Shown here in pieces: positions 6,416-13,857 of a stretch of DNA of 16,753 bases. Source of the DNA: an uncultured Oscillibacter sp. (GTDB lineage: Bacteria; Bacillota; Clostridia; Oscillospirales; Oscillospiraceae). The DNA lies in contig CAJUQM010000047.1 in the NCBI GenBank assembly GCA_910588005.1, forward strand, positions 1 to 16,753. The letters are read 5' to 3'. The notes beneath the pieces are model-generated. The model was not told the origin of the DNA. It worked only from the letters and a program-made list of their open reading frames with translations, and searched no databases. Numbering within the stretch: position 1 is the stretch's first letter; each line of letters starts with the position of its first letter. The position numbers and the translations under genes are program-made.

Positions 6416-8803
6416 TTACACCCCCAAAAAGTCAAGATTGGATTCGCCCATGGAAAGGCCGTTTTGCTCGCTGTAGTGTCCGCTGAGTCCCAATGCTCCG
6501 CCGTGGAGTGGGATCAGGCCGTGCTCTTCATGCAGACGGTCAATTTGATATTGGTATAATGAGACGGTATAGGGCTTTGCCTCCTCCAGAAGGGAGCGGA
6601 GATAGCCTGGGTCCCGCCTCGCTTTTTCGCCGCACAGCTCCTGGATCAGCTTCTCACCCTGGCCGTATGGAACCACTACGTCCGTGGTGTTCTCTTCGAA
6701 GACCTGAAACAGTGATCCGGCCAATCGGAACGCCTGGCGGAAATAGTATGGCTGATCCTGGGTGCAATAGCCGTTCAGCGACAGGAGAGAGAACAGAGAC
6801 GGGCAGTCCTTTACGGAGTAGTCATGATGTCCCTTTGGTTCTCTGCGGTAGAGCGCGCGGTAGAAGTGTCCGATCGCCTCATTCGAGTCCAGCGTGCTGT
6901 GATACCGCTCCGGGTGGGCTGCAAATTCTGTTATAAGTTCCTGGGTGGCGCTTTGACCCCGCTGGATATCCGGCAGCTTTGCAAGCGATTCATTTTGGCA
7001 TTGCACCAGATAGACTGGGGCCAGAACTCCCGGGCCGGCTTCGCCGCTGCGATTGCATCGTCCCGCTGCCTGAATCACGCTGTCCATTCCGGCGGAGAGA
7101 CGGATCACACAGGCAAAGGAAATATCCACTCCGGCTTCAATGACCTGGGTGGAGACGCAGACAGTTTTGCGGCCATTCTGCTCCAGAGAGCTTCGCAGCC
7201 TGTCCAACGTATCTCTCCGGTGGGCCACACACATGGCAGCAGAGAGGGAAAACAGGGTAAAGCCGCCGCCTTTCAGCAGGCTGTATAGACGTTCCGCCTG
7301 ACTCTTTTTATTGCAGACGATCAGCAGACTGTTTACAGAATCCAGGGTTTTCAGGACAAAATCAGAAATCTGTTCCAACGGCATGGTTCCCATACTTTTG
7401 ATATCTGTCCGCCGGAAAACCTCCCAAAGAGTGGGATTGTAGGGAATGACATCAAAGATCGGGCCGTGCATGGGGTGCTCGATCTCTTCTGCGCAAGGTT
7501 GGGTGGCGGAACAGAGAACGACTGTCGCCCCGCAGATCTCCGACAAAAAGTTGACCGCCAGGGAAAACAGGGACAGCATTTTACTTGGAACAGTCTGGAC
7601 CTCATCGATGACGATAATGCTGCCGCAAAGAGCATGAAACCGCCGGATGGCCGTAGTTCTGCCAGAGAACAGGGTGTTTAGCAGCTGGACCAGGGTGGTG
7701 ATGATGATAGGAGACTCCCAAGTTTCGGCCAGAAGCTCCTGTTCATCCAGCTGCTGGCTGTTTTCTTCTGTCCGTATCAGATTGGAGTGATGCTCCAGTA
7801 TGAGACTGTCGTCTTGAATATACTCGCGGATCACAGCCGCGTTTTGTTCCAGGATGCTGAGAAGGGGAGAGGTGAAGATCACACGCTGTTTCCGATGCCG
7901 GCGGGCGTGGGCCAGAGCGAACCGCAGACTGGACAAGGTTTTGCCGCCGCCGGTTGGCACGTTTAGACGAAACACACCGCCGGACGCTTCCGCAGCCTGC
8001 CTGCACTGGTCGGAAATTGCCTGCCTTGCCCGGTCAATAGGGGAATTTTGGGGCAGCTGATTCAACTTGTCCTCCATCTGTTTTAGGTGTGTGCTCCACA
8101 GCTGCTCCAGTGTCTCATTGTTGAGTTTTTCAGGAAACTGTGTGCCGTTCATAAATTCTGCTGTGTCCCGCCGGTCTCCTTCGATAACGGCGGAGAGCAG
8201 CAGGCGGGAGAGCAGGCCGGAATAAAAGGCAGTCTCCTGGTCATAACGTTCATCGCTGGCCTCATCACCAGTTAGGGAGCAGATGTGCTCCAGAAGCGGA
8301 GTCAGTTCCTTAAGAGCAATTTGGAACTGCCGGTCAAGTTTTTCTTGGCTGACACAAAATCGGAAAAAGTTATTTGCTGCTTCTTCATATCCGATGCCGT
8401 CTTTGGTCAGCCGGTACTGAAAACCGTTTTTTTGCCGGTCGTCTACGCAGTCGAATAAACCGTGGTGTCCGCCGGATGCCAAGGCAAGAAGCTCGCTGGC
8501 CACGCCGGAAAAGTCCCCGGGATCTGCGCTGAAATAGCGTTCCAGCAACAGACGCACGCCGGCAAATGTGTGATTCACACTGCCCCGCTGGCCAATCTGG
8601 CCGGCCAGGTAATTTTGGAAGCCGGCAGTGTACTTTCCTGCATCGTGAACGAGTCCTGCCAGATACCCGCTGGCGGAGAGAGACACCGGCTCCAAGGCCT
8701 GCGCGGCGTACTCTGCGGTGTTGTGGCAGTGCTGGCGAACGGTTTGAACTGCGATTGGGCGTCCAGACAGATCTCTCCTGATGTGGGCCAGATAATCCTC
8801 CAT
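6416..8803 (-). CDS. cas3: CRISPR-associated helicase-nuclease Cas3, type I-C
   Basis: Cas3 is recruited after target recognition, unwinds the DNA and degrades it. With Met at 8803 the protein has 795 residues. The N-terminal HD nuclease shows H25, H53-D54 (LVHDAGK), H78 and H113-H114 (GGHHG). The helicase has Walker A at 284-289 (TGGGKT), DEVQ at 400-403 in place of DExH, SAT at 432-434, motif V near 551-563 and motif VI QAAGRCNR at 578-585. The 8803 start has AGGAGG 6 bases upstream. A longer frame to 8836 would need a TTG and lacks a site. It is the first gene of the cas operon, directly behind a consensus promoter. Confidence 0.98.
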   Translation of the reverse strand: MEDYLAHIRRDLSGRPIAVQTVRQHCHNTAEYAAQALEPVSLSASGYLAGLVHDAGKYTAGFQNYLAGQIGQRGSVNHTFAGVRLLLERYFSADPGDFSGVASELLALASGGHHGLFDCVDDRQKNGFQYRLTKDGIGYEEAANNFFRFCVSQEKLDRQFQIALKELTPLLEHICSLTGDEASDERYDQETAFYSGLLSRLLLSAVIEGDRRDTAEFMNGTQFPEKLNNETLEQLWSTHLKQMEDKLNQLPQNSPIDRARQAISDQCRQAAEASGGVFRLNVPTGGGKTLSSLRFALAHARRHRKQRVIFTSPLLSILEQNAAVIREYIQDDSLILEHHSNLIRTEENSQQLDEQELLAETWESPIIITTLVQLLNTLFSGRTTAIRRFHALCGSIIVIDEVQTVPSKMLSLFSLAVNFLSEICGATVVLCSATQPCAEEIEHPMHGPIFDVIPYNPTLWEVFRRTDIKSMGTMPLEQISDFVLKTLDSVNSLLIVCNKKSQAERLYSLLKGGGFTLFSLSAAMCVAHRRDTLDRLRSSLEQNGRKTVCVSTQVIEAGVDISFACVIRLSAGMDSVIQAAGRCNRSGEAGPGVLAPVYLVQCQNESLAKLPDIQRGQSATQELITEFAAHPERYHSTLDSNEAIGHFYRALYRREPKGHHDYSVKDCPSLFSLLSLNGYCTQDQPYYFRQAFRLAGSLFQVFEENTTDVVVPYGQGEKLIQELCGEKARRDPGYLRSLLEEAKPYTVSLYQYQIDRLHEEHGLIPLHGGALGLSGHYSEQNGLSMGESNLDFLGV

Positions 8804-8850
8804 TGGCAGCCTCCTCTTCTTTATGTACGGAAGCAAAACGGTTTTTTACC

Positions 8851-8879
8851 ATTATATAGCGTTTTAAAACGTGATTCAA
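8851..8879 (-). promoter_or_regulatory. Sigma-A promoter of the cas operon
   Basis: On the minus strand, TTGAAT (8879-8874) and TATAAT (8856-8851) are separated by exactly 17 bases. The predicted start of transcription is near 8844, about 40 bases before the cas3 ATG. No other good promoter was seen between here and cas2, so this one probably serves all seven genes. Four of the six -35 bases and all six -10 bases match consensus. Confidence 0.8.
8860..8871. promoter_or_regulatory. Palindrome CGTTTTAAAACG inside the cas promoter spacer
   Basis: A perfect 12-bp palindrome lies between the -35 and -10 boxes of the cas promoter. The position suits an operator for a dimeric repressor. No regulator gene is visible beside it, and its being functional is an inference. 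Confidence 0.4.
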
Positions 8880-8990
8880 CCGAGTTTCCACTATTTATAC
8901 ATAAATCTGCCTAATTTTTTCGCTTTTTAATCGAGTTACCTCATGGCCGGTGTCAGATGCTGGACAGCTCAATCATTGTCCATAGTAGAG

Positions 8991-9036
8991 AAAAAGCAGC
9001 ACTCTGGAAAACGACGGTTTTCCAGAGTGCTGCTTT
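8991..9036 (-). terminator. Strong intrinsic terminator, 20-bp perfect stem
   Basis: Arms at 8993-9012 and 9017-9036 are perfect 20-base reverse complements around a GACG loop. On the minus strand the stem ends in TTTTT followed by CTCT. It would stop minus-strand transcripts coming from the CoA-transferase side before they enter the cas operon. On the plus strand only three T follow, so action in that direction is less likely. Confidence 0.7.
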
Positions 9037-9177
9037 GCCCTGAGAGATCTGGTTTTTCGTTTTTCTGCGTTGAAAAAGCGGTCATCAACAGTGGTGAAAA
9101 ATGCAGTTTCTGCTGATTTATAGCACTGTGGGGAGGAGAAACTCTGAGGAGGAAAAGTTTTCCAATATTATCAAAAC
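9037..9177. other. Non-coding stretch up to the left rearrangement breakpoint
   Basis: No credible gene was found. A 92-codon frame on the minus strand across 8969-9247 runs through the terminator hairpin and has no family features. Purine-rich AGGAGG-like motifs occur at 9132-9153 on the plus strand but no start codon follows at a useful distance. The stretch ends exactly where the DUF169 reading frame is broken. Confidence 0.5.
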
Positions 9178-9398
9178 TTAGCGTGATAATTTTCAAATTT
9201 GCAGGCGGTTGTCCAGCCAAATTGATGGGCCTGTCCAACCGCGACACAGGTGGGATAGTGCTTTTCCTGAATTCGCACCTTGGGAATCTGCCGGAATTCC
9301 TCCTCTGTTTTAATCCATTTCATTCCGACAGGCGCGCATCCATAGCGAATCAGCTTGTTCAAACGCGCCACGATAGCGACCCAATTATATGTAGCCAT
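9171..9398 (-). pseudogene. DUF169 family protein, N-terminal fragment (broken by rearrangement)
   Basis: From the ATG at 9398 the frame reads 73 residues of a DUF169 protein, MATYNWVAIV to KFENYHA, and then leaves the family and stops after two foreign codons at 9171. AGGAG precedes the ATG with good spacing. Family marks include CAPVGMKWIK at 21-30 and the conserved Cys51 in YPTCVAVGQ. The function of DUF169 is not established. The gene follows the CoA-transferase by 55 bases and was probably part of its operon. The missing part is present on the opposite strand at 16141-16686 and begins with exactly the next codon. The frame up to 9434 would add 12 unsupported codons. Confidence 0.85.
9178..9180. 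other. Left breakpoint of the proposed inversion
   Basis: On the minus strand the DUF169 coding sequence is continuous through CACGCTAA and then becomes unrelated sequence (GTTTTGAT). The break lies next to 9177, with two bases of uncertainty because AA occurs at both breakpoints. Confidence 0.7.
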
Positions 9399-9453
9399 GA
9401 TAATCTCCTCTCTGGAACCGCGCAGTGGTTCCAACCATTTTTTTTAAATAGAT

Positions 9454-10782
9454 TTATTGGGGGAGCGTTTCCCGCGGGAAGGTCTGATGGAACATTCCCT
9501 CCCATGCCGCAATCAATTCATCATAGAAGCTGGGATGAGAAAGGCGGATCAGTTCCGCGGCCCGTGCCCGAACCGATTTCCCACGCATAGACGCAATGCC
9601 AAATTCCGTAATAACATAGTCCAAATCGGTCCTGGGCAGTGTCACAACCGTCCCCTCCGACAAAGTGGGCACAATTTTCGATTTTCTGCCGCCCTGGGCA
9701 GTGGACTGCAGCACCATCAGGGACTTCCCGCCCTTGGCCTTTGTAGCGCCGCGCACAAAATCCGTTTGGCCGCCGGTTCCACTGATCTGCATGCTGCCAA
9801 CGCTCTCCGACGCAACCTGTCCGGAAAAATCAATCTCCACGCATGTGTTAATCGAGACCATGTTCTCGTTTTGCGCAATAATAAGCGGATCGTTCACATA
9901 TGCGCCGTCCATCAATTGGAACATGGGGTTATCATCCATAAAATCATAGAGTTTCCGGGTGCCCATGGCAAAGGCCGCCACAACCTTTCCCCTGTGCAGC
10001 GTCTTCCTCGAGTTGTTGACAATGCCGGCTTCCATCAGCTCCATTACGCCGTCAGAAATCATCTCGGAGTGAATTCCCAAATCTTTTTTATCCTTCAGGA
10101 ACATGCAGATCGCATCCGGAAGGCTGCCGATTCCAAGCTGGAGCGTAGCGCCGTCCTCCACCAGACTCGCGCAGTTTCTCCCCAGCGCCATCTCCGTCTC
10201 TGTGATCCGGGGACGCGGGATTTCAATCAGCGGGTCGCCGCACTCTACGAAATAGTCAATGTCGCTCACATGGACAAACGTATCGCCATGGACTCGCGGC
10301 ACATTGGGATTTACCTCAACAATTACGGTCTCCGCCGCATTCAAACCGGCGCGCTCATAGGTCAAGTCAATTCCCAATGAGCAGTAGCCGTGTTTGTCCG
10401 GCGGCGACACCTGCCCAATAAAGGCATCCACCTTGGGAATTCTGTTCAGGAGAAAATCCGCCACTTGGCTTAGACAGCAAGGGGTAAAATCCACATACCC
10501 CTCTTTAAATCCGGTCTTTGTCTTTCCGCCGCTGGCGAAAAAGGAGTTGTGATGAAAGTTCTCACGGTATTCCGGCTTACAGTACTCCATAGGACCCTGG
10601 CCGACCATATGAATGATCTCAATATCCCGAAATCGGTCTTTATGAGCCAGCAGAGTTTGAATAATATGGGAGGGTTCTATGGCAGCGTGCGAAAAAACCA
10701 GAGTATCCCCGCTGTGGATCTGCGAGACCGCCTCATCTGCGCTAATTTTATGCTCTTGATAATATGTTTCCCAATTGCTCAT
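9454..10782 (-). CDS. 4-hydroxybutyrate CoA-transferase-like (acetyl-CoA hydrolase/transferase family)
   Basis: This 442-residue enzyme belongs to the acetyl-CoA hydrolase/transferase family. It resembles the clostridial 4-hydroxybutyrate CoA-transferases (AbfT/Cat2), which activate 4-hydroxybutyrate with CoA from acetyl-CoA or butyryl-CoA. E240 in LGIHSEMISDG lies where the covalent-catalysis Glu of that group is expected (E238 in the Clostridium aminobutyricum enzyme). Other signatures are VHGDTFVHVSDID at 164-176, the glycine motif GIGSLPD at 217-223 and GGTGGQTDFVRGA-type sequence further on. AAGGAG precedes the ATG. The gene lies 113 bases after the symporter and 55 bases before the DUF169 fragment. 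Another carboxylate substrate is possible. Family is near certain, substrate less so. Confidence 0.9.
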   Translation of the reverse strand: MSNWETYYQEHKISADEAVSQIHSGDTLVFSHAAIEPSHIIQTLLAHKDRFRDIEIIHMVGQGPMEYCKPEYRENFHHNSFFASGGKTKTGFKEGYVDFTPCCLSQVADFLLNRIPKVDAFIGQVSPPDKHGYCSLGIDLTYERAGLNAAETVIVEVNPNVPRVHGDTFVHVSDIDYFVECGDPLIEIPRPRITETEMALGRNCASLVEDGATLQLGIGSLPDAICMFLKDKKDLGIHSEMISDGVMELMEAGIVNNSRKTLHRGKVVAAFAMGTRKLYDFMDDNPMFQLMDGAYVNDPLIIAQNENMVSINTCVEIDFSGQVASESVGSMQISGTGGQTDFVRGATKAKGGKSLMVLQSTAQGGRKSKIVPTLSEGTVVTLPRTDLDYVITEFGIASMRGKSVRARAAELIRLSHPSFYDELIAAWEGMFHQTFPRETLPQ

Positions 10783-10828
10783 AAAATCTCCTTATACCTC
10801 TAGCGTCTGAATCGCGCCGCCGCAAGAC

Positions 10829-10874
10829 AGGTGCACTATCTCAACGGTGCAGAAACCGTCTTGATAGTGCACCT
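10829..10874. repeat. Long intergenic hairpin between symporter and CoA-transferase
   Basis: AGGTGCACTATC (10829-10840) pairs with GATAGTGCACCT (10863-10874), and an inner ACGGT/ACCGT pair closes a 6-base loop after a 3x3 mismatch. Imperfect outer arms containing GCCGCCG and CGGCGG extend it further. No T-run follows on either strand, so it is not a standard terminator. It may set the mRNA ratio of symporter to CoA-transferase through stability or processing. Confidence 0.6.
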
Positions 10875-10895
10875 GAGATTTATAAAACGGCGGAA

Positions 10896-12407
10896 TCAGT
10901 CTGTGGAAGCGTCTTCAACAATCTGAAATATCTTTTCGGCTTTTTCACCGGCCATAGGAGGAAATACATACAGTCCAATGACGCACAAAACGACGCTGAC
11001 CAGTCCGCCAATTGCACAGCACAGGTACACAGAACTCACGATCTTTCCAAAATACAGCACCAGGAAGGACAGGCAGCCCAGCACGGAACCCAGGGCGGCC
11101 GCTTTCGCGGAGGGCTTTTTGCTGTAAATACCGATGACCACAGGCCCTGCCACGGCCGACATGATCGGTCCGGCGGCCCCCCAAAGCATGGCGGTCAGAT
11201 TGCTGGGCTTGTTAAACGCAATAGGGACAGCAATCAAACCGATCAGGAACGTGGAGTACTTCAAAATGTTCATCGTTGTCCGCTCCACCTTCTCCATGTC
11301 CACCTTCTCACCCTTGGAAACCCTGTTGGCCACATACGTGTTCTTATACAGCGTACAGCCGAGAATTGAGGAGACATACAGCAGGACACCGTCCACCGTG
11401 GACATCATAGCCGCCATAATGACAACCAGGAACACAGCGCCGATAAACTTGGGGAAAATCATACTCACATAATAGGGCACGGCACTGTCCATGCCGGAGA
11501 TCGTCTCACCAAGTCCCTCCGGAACCAGAATCCTGGTATACGATCCAACAAGGACCACCGAGCACATCAGGAACATCAGCAGGGGTCCCAGCCAGCAGAA
11601 GGTCTTTACGTCCTTTTCACTCTTCAAATAGGTGACCTTATTGATCAGCTGGGGATTCAAGGCCCACCAGAAGTGCGCGATAAACATACCGGCGACATGA
11701 AGAATATCCGGATAACCGCCATTGTCGGGGTTCAGCGGCATGGCCAGCTTGGGATCAATGGCCGCCAGCTGCGCGGGAATCTCCGTAATAATATTGCCGA
11801 AGACAAAGAATCCAGAGACCGCCAGAATAATTCCGACAATCGCCATCATGATTCCCTGGGCAATATTCGTATAGATATGCGCGTAAGAGCCGCCCATTGA
11901 AATGTAGATAATGATTACAACGGCGGAGATCAGCACGCCCATCTTGTATGAAATAAAGGGCATCATCTGGTTGATGATGACGCCGGCTCCCACCAGCTGA
12001 GACGCGATAAAGGCGATCTGCGCCAGGGAGACAATGGCCAGCCAAACCCGCAGTCCCTGGCTGTCATAGCGGTCTGCAATCCAGTCTGCCACTGTGGCGG
12101 AGTTTTTGTTCATGTTCATCCTGCGGTACCGCCGGGCAATCAACGCCATAATAATTCCCGCAGAGGTCCACTGGGACGCCCAAAACCAGATGTTGGTCAC
12201 GCCATAGGCAAACCCCTGCCCTGCGACGCCCAAAAAGGTACCTGCACTGGCAAAGGTAGCCGCAAAGGTAATGGATACGTTAAAAACAGAAACGTCTCCC
12301 TTAGATGTGGCGTAACTGGTGGAGTCCGTCGCCTTTTTGCTTCCGAAATATCCCAGAGCCAGCATGGCGGCGATATAGATTACCATCAGTATGAGAAATA
12401 TGTTCAT
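10896..12407 (-). CDS. Sodium:solute symporter (SSS family), probable carboxylate uptake
   Basis: This 503-residue integral membrane protein has about 13 hydrophobic segments and belongs to the SSS family, which couples sodium entry to solute uptake. Family marks are the N-terminal FGSKKATDSTSYATSKGD loop, GGSYAHIYTNIAQG at 172-185 and MAAMMSTVDG at 331-340. The last is the SSS segment that helps form the sodium site. The start at 12407 has AGGAGGG upstream. It follows a 32-codon membrane ORF by about 48 bases and precedes the CoA-transferase gene, so the likely cargo is the acid activated by that enzyme (4-hydroxybutyrate or a similar short carboxylate). Substrate is inferred from context only. 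Confidence 0.93.
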   Translation of the reverse strand: MNIFLILMVIYIAAMLALGYFGSKKATDSTSYATSKGDVSVFNVSITFAATFASAGTFLGVAGQGFAYGVTNIWFWASQWTSAGIIMALIARRYRRMNMNKNSATVADWIADRYDSQGLRVWLAIVSLAQIAFIASQLVGAGVIINQMMPFISYKMGVLISAVVIIIYISMGGSYAHIYTNIAQGIMMAIVGIILAVSGFFVFGNIITEIPAQLAAIDPKLAMPLNPDNGGYPDILHVAGMFIAHFWWALNPQLINKVTYLKSEKDVKTFCWLGPLLMFLMCSVVLVGSYTRILVPEGLGETISGMDSAVPYYVSMIFPKFIGAVFLVVIMAAMMSTVDGVLLYVSSILGCTLYKNTYVANRVSKGEKVDMEKVERTTMNILKYSTFLIGLIAVPIAFNKPSNLTAMLWGAAGPIMSAVAGPVVIGIYSKKPSAKAAALGSVLGCLSFLVLYFGKIVSSVYLCCAIGGLVSVVLCVIGLYVFPPMAGEKAEKIFQIVEDASTD

Positions 12408-12455
12408 CTTTCCCTCCTAAGTGTATGTTGTGTATGGATTTCTCTTTAAACAATG

Positions 12456-12554
12456 CTACTTCTTCTGATCCCTTGGCATCATAAAGTTGATAAAAGCGAT
12501 CAAAAGTACCCAGGCAACGGCCTCAAAGATCCCCCATTGAATAAATGCGTTCAT
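12456..12554 (-). CDS. 32-residue membrane microprotein before the symporter
   Basis: A 32-codon gene starts at 12554 with GAGGTG about 6 bases upstream. It begins MNAFIQWGIFEAVAW, contains one hydrophobic segment through about residue 26, and ends in a charged tail (RDQKK). It lies just downstream of a -24/-12 promoter and just upstream of the symporter. The open frame continues upstream to 12797, but the promoter lies inside that extension, so the short form is the one expected from its transcript. Small membrane partners accompany some SSS transporters, so an accessory subunit is a reasonable guess. I recognise no named family. Confidence 0.65.
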   Translation of the reverse strand: MNAFIQWGIFEAVAWVLLIAFINFMMPRDQKK

Positions 12555-12597
12555 ACTCTTCACCTCTCTTTGATTTGTCCGGACGCGCATATATTGT

Positions 12598-12613
12598 AGC
12601 AAAAAACATGCCA
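12598..12613 (-). promoter_or_regulatory. Sigma-54 (-24/-12) promoter of the symporter operon
   Basis: On the minus strand the sequence TGGCATGTTTTTTGCT matches the sigma-54 consensus TGGCAC-N5-TTGCW. GG and GC are separated by the required 10 bases. Transcription would start near 12587, 33 bases before the microprotein ATG. The adjoining gene encodes an enhancer-binding protein with the GAFTGA sigma-54 contact loop, which supports the assignment. Confidence 0.75.
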
Positions 12614-12762
12614 ATCCATTCATCAGTTTGTTCTTCTCATGATCTAATTCAGCCAATAAATTATGCAATATAGATAAATTCTTCTTTTTCCACCTTTGAG
12701 TCTTTTTTGCCATTCCACTTTCAAAGTTTCCCTTTTTCCAAAAAACAAGTTCCTGCCTTTTC

Positions 12763-12817
12763 AAAAAATATAAAAACAGCACAGAAAAGCGTTTCAAATA
12801 TGGTACGCTTTCTGTGC
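12763..12817 (-). terminator. Intrinsic terminator of the enhancer-binding regulator gene
   Basis: On the plus strand GCACAGAAAAGCGT (12779-12792) pairs with ACGCTTTCTGTGC (12805-12817), with one bulged A and a 12-base loop. On the minus strand the stem is followed by TGTTTTTATATTTTTT. It lies about 65 bases after the regulator stop codon and separates that gene from the sigma-54 operon. Confidence 0.75.
12792..12808 (-). repeat. Candidate activator site, copy 1 of a direct repeat
   Basis: This 17-base sequence matches 15 of 17 positions with 12862-12878; both contain ATGGTACGC. The copies are 70 bases apart, and this one is about 205 bases upstream of the predicted sigma-54 start site. That is a suitable place for an enhancer-binding protein. 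Copy 1 overlaps the terminator hairpin. Confidence 0.4.
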
Positions 12818-12861
12818 CGCTTATACAAAAAAGTTGATTCCAATCTCGTTCTCTGATGATT

Positions 12862-12878
12862 TCTCAAAAATGGTACGC
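12862..12878 (-). repeat. Candidate activator site, copy 2 of a direct repeat
   Basis: This is the second copy of the ATGGTACGC-containing repeat, with mismatches to copy 1 at positions 2 and 8. It lies between the regulator stop codon and the terminator, about 275 bases upstream of the predicted sigma-54 start site. Confidence 0.4.
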
Positions 12879-12882
12879 CGTC

Positions 12883-13857
12883 CTACAAATGAGACATCTC
12901 CTTTTTCTCCAGGCTCTTCAACCGTCTGGCGTAGGTACTGGGCGGAAGGCCCAGAGATGCCGCCGCTTTCCGAATACTCCCATGTTCCTGCAGGGCATTT
13001 TTCAAATACTGATACTCAATTTGCTCCATCACCTGTCCCAACGTCCAGTCTCCCTTAGGCGGGTTCAATATGTTGCCCTGCTGCAAAAACAAGAAATCGC
13101 TCTGGTCAATGCGGTCTCCTTCACACATGACCAGCGCCTCTTCCAAGCAGTTTTTCAACTCCCGAACATTTCCGGGCCAGGAATAATTCTTTAAAAGCTG
13201 AAACGCGTTTTTTGTCAAAGTCTTATCCATTCCATATTTCTTGTTCAATTCTTCCACAAAGCAGCGGACCAGCGCCAGAATATCGTTGCGCCGTTCCCGC
13301 AGCGGCGGCACTTCCAGCGTCACCACGCTCAGACGGTAATACAGGTCCTCCCGAAACAAATTCTCCTGGATCATCTGTTTAATATCCCGGTTCGTCGCGG
13401 AGATCACCCGTACGTCAATCTGGATCGGGTGGGTCCCTCCCACACGTACGATCTCCTGCTCCTGCAAAACACGCAATAATTTTACCTGCATAATATAGGG
13501 GAGTTCTCCAATTTCGTCAAGGAAGATCGTCCCATGGTTGGCCGCCTCAAAAAGTCCCATCTTCCCGCTGGCGTTGGCCCCTGTAAAAGCCCCTTTTTCG
13601 TAGCCGAACAGCTCACTTTCGATAATCGTCTGTGAGATCGCACCGCAGTTGATCCGGATAAACGGCTGTTCTCTCCGCGGAGAGGACCGGTGGATATATT
13701 TTGCGTATTCCTCTTTTCCGGTTCCCGTCTCCCCAACAATCAGCACGCTGGAGTCCACTTTAGCCACCTTATTTGCCCGGTACAAGAGTTTTACAGAAGC
13801 CTCGTCCTCAGCAATAATGTCCTGCGAGGAAATCAATTCATCACGAATCCGCTCCAT
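12883..13857 (-). CDS. Sigma-54 enhancer-binding regulator, AAA+ and Fis-HTH part (frameshifted from its N-terminal part)
   Basis: This part of an enhancer-binding protein would remodel sigma-54 RNA polymerase and bind upstream DNA. Numbered from the first Met of this frame, Walker A is GETGTGKE at 42-49, the sigma-54 contact loop GAFTGA is at 89-94, Walker B is IFLDE at 111-115, and arginine-finger candidates lie at 169 and 175. The C-terminal helix-turn-helix is at about 293-313. The ATG at 13857 has no properly spaced ribosome binding site. The frame continues upstream as KYREE, a natural continuation of the PAS-linker in the other frame. This is therefore the second half of one gene broken by one base at an A-run, not a separate gene. 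The neighbouring symporter operon is the likely target. Confidence 0.85.
   Translation of the reverse strand: MERIRDELISSQDIIAEDEASVKLLYRANKVAKVDSSVLIVGETGTGKEEYAKYIHRSSPRREQPFIRINCGAISQTIIESELFGYEKGAFTGANASGKMGLFEAANHGTIFLDEIGELPYIMQVKLLRVLQEQEIVRVGGTHPIQIDVRVISATNRDIKQMIQENLFREDLYYRLSVVTLEVPPLRERRNDILALVRCFVEELNKKYGMDKTLTKNAFQLLKNYSWPGNVRELKNCLEEALVMCEGDRIDQSDFLFLQQGNILNPPKGDWTLGQVMEQIEYQYLKNALQEHGSIRKAAASLGLPPSTYARRLKSLEKKEMSHL

Noticed and set aside
8969..9247. 92-codon minus-strand frame between cas3 and the DUF169 fragment
   Set aside because: It runs through the 20-bp terminator hairpin and overlaps the DUF169 frame; nothing in it resembles a protein family.
9414..9440. Plus-strand terminator GGAACC...GGTTCC followed by eight T
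   Set aside because: The stem is only 6 bp, 5 bases separate it from the T-run, and no plus-strand gene precedes it; on the minus strand it lies between two operon genes.
9457..10380. 307-codon plus-strand frame inside the CoA-transferase gene
   Set aside because: It is a mirror frame of a conserved enzyme gene, with low-complexity composition and no initiation signal.
12456..12797. The full 113-codon version of the microprotein frame
   Set aside because: The sigma-54 promoter and part of the regulator terminator lie within the upstream 81 codons, which have no ribosome binding site at their start.
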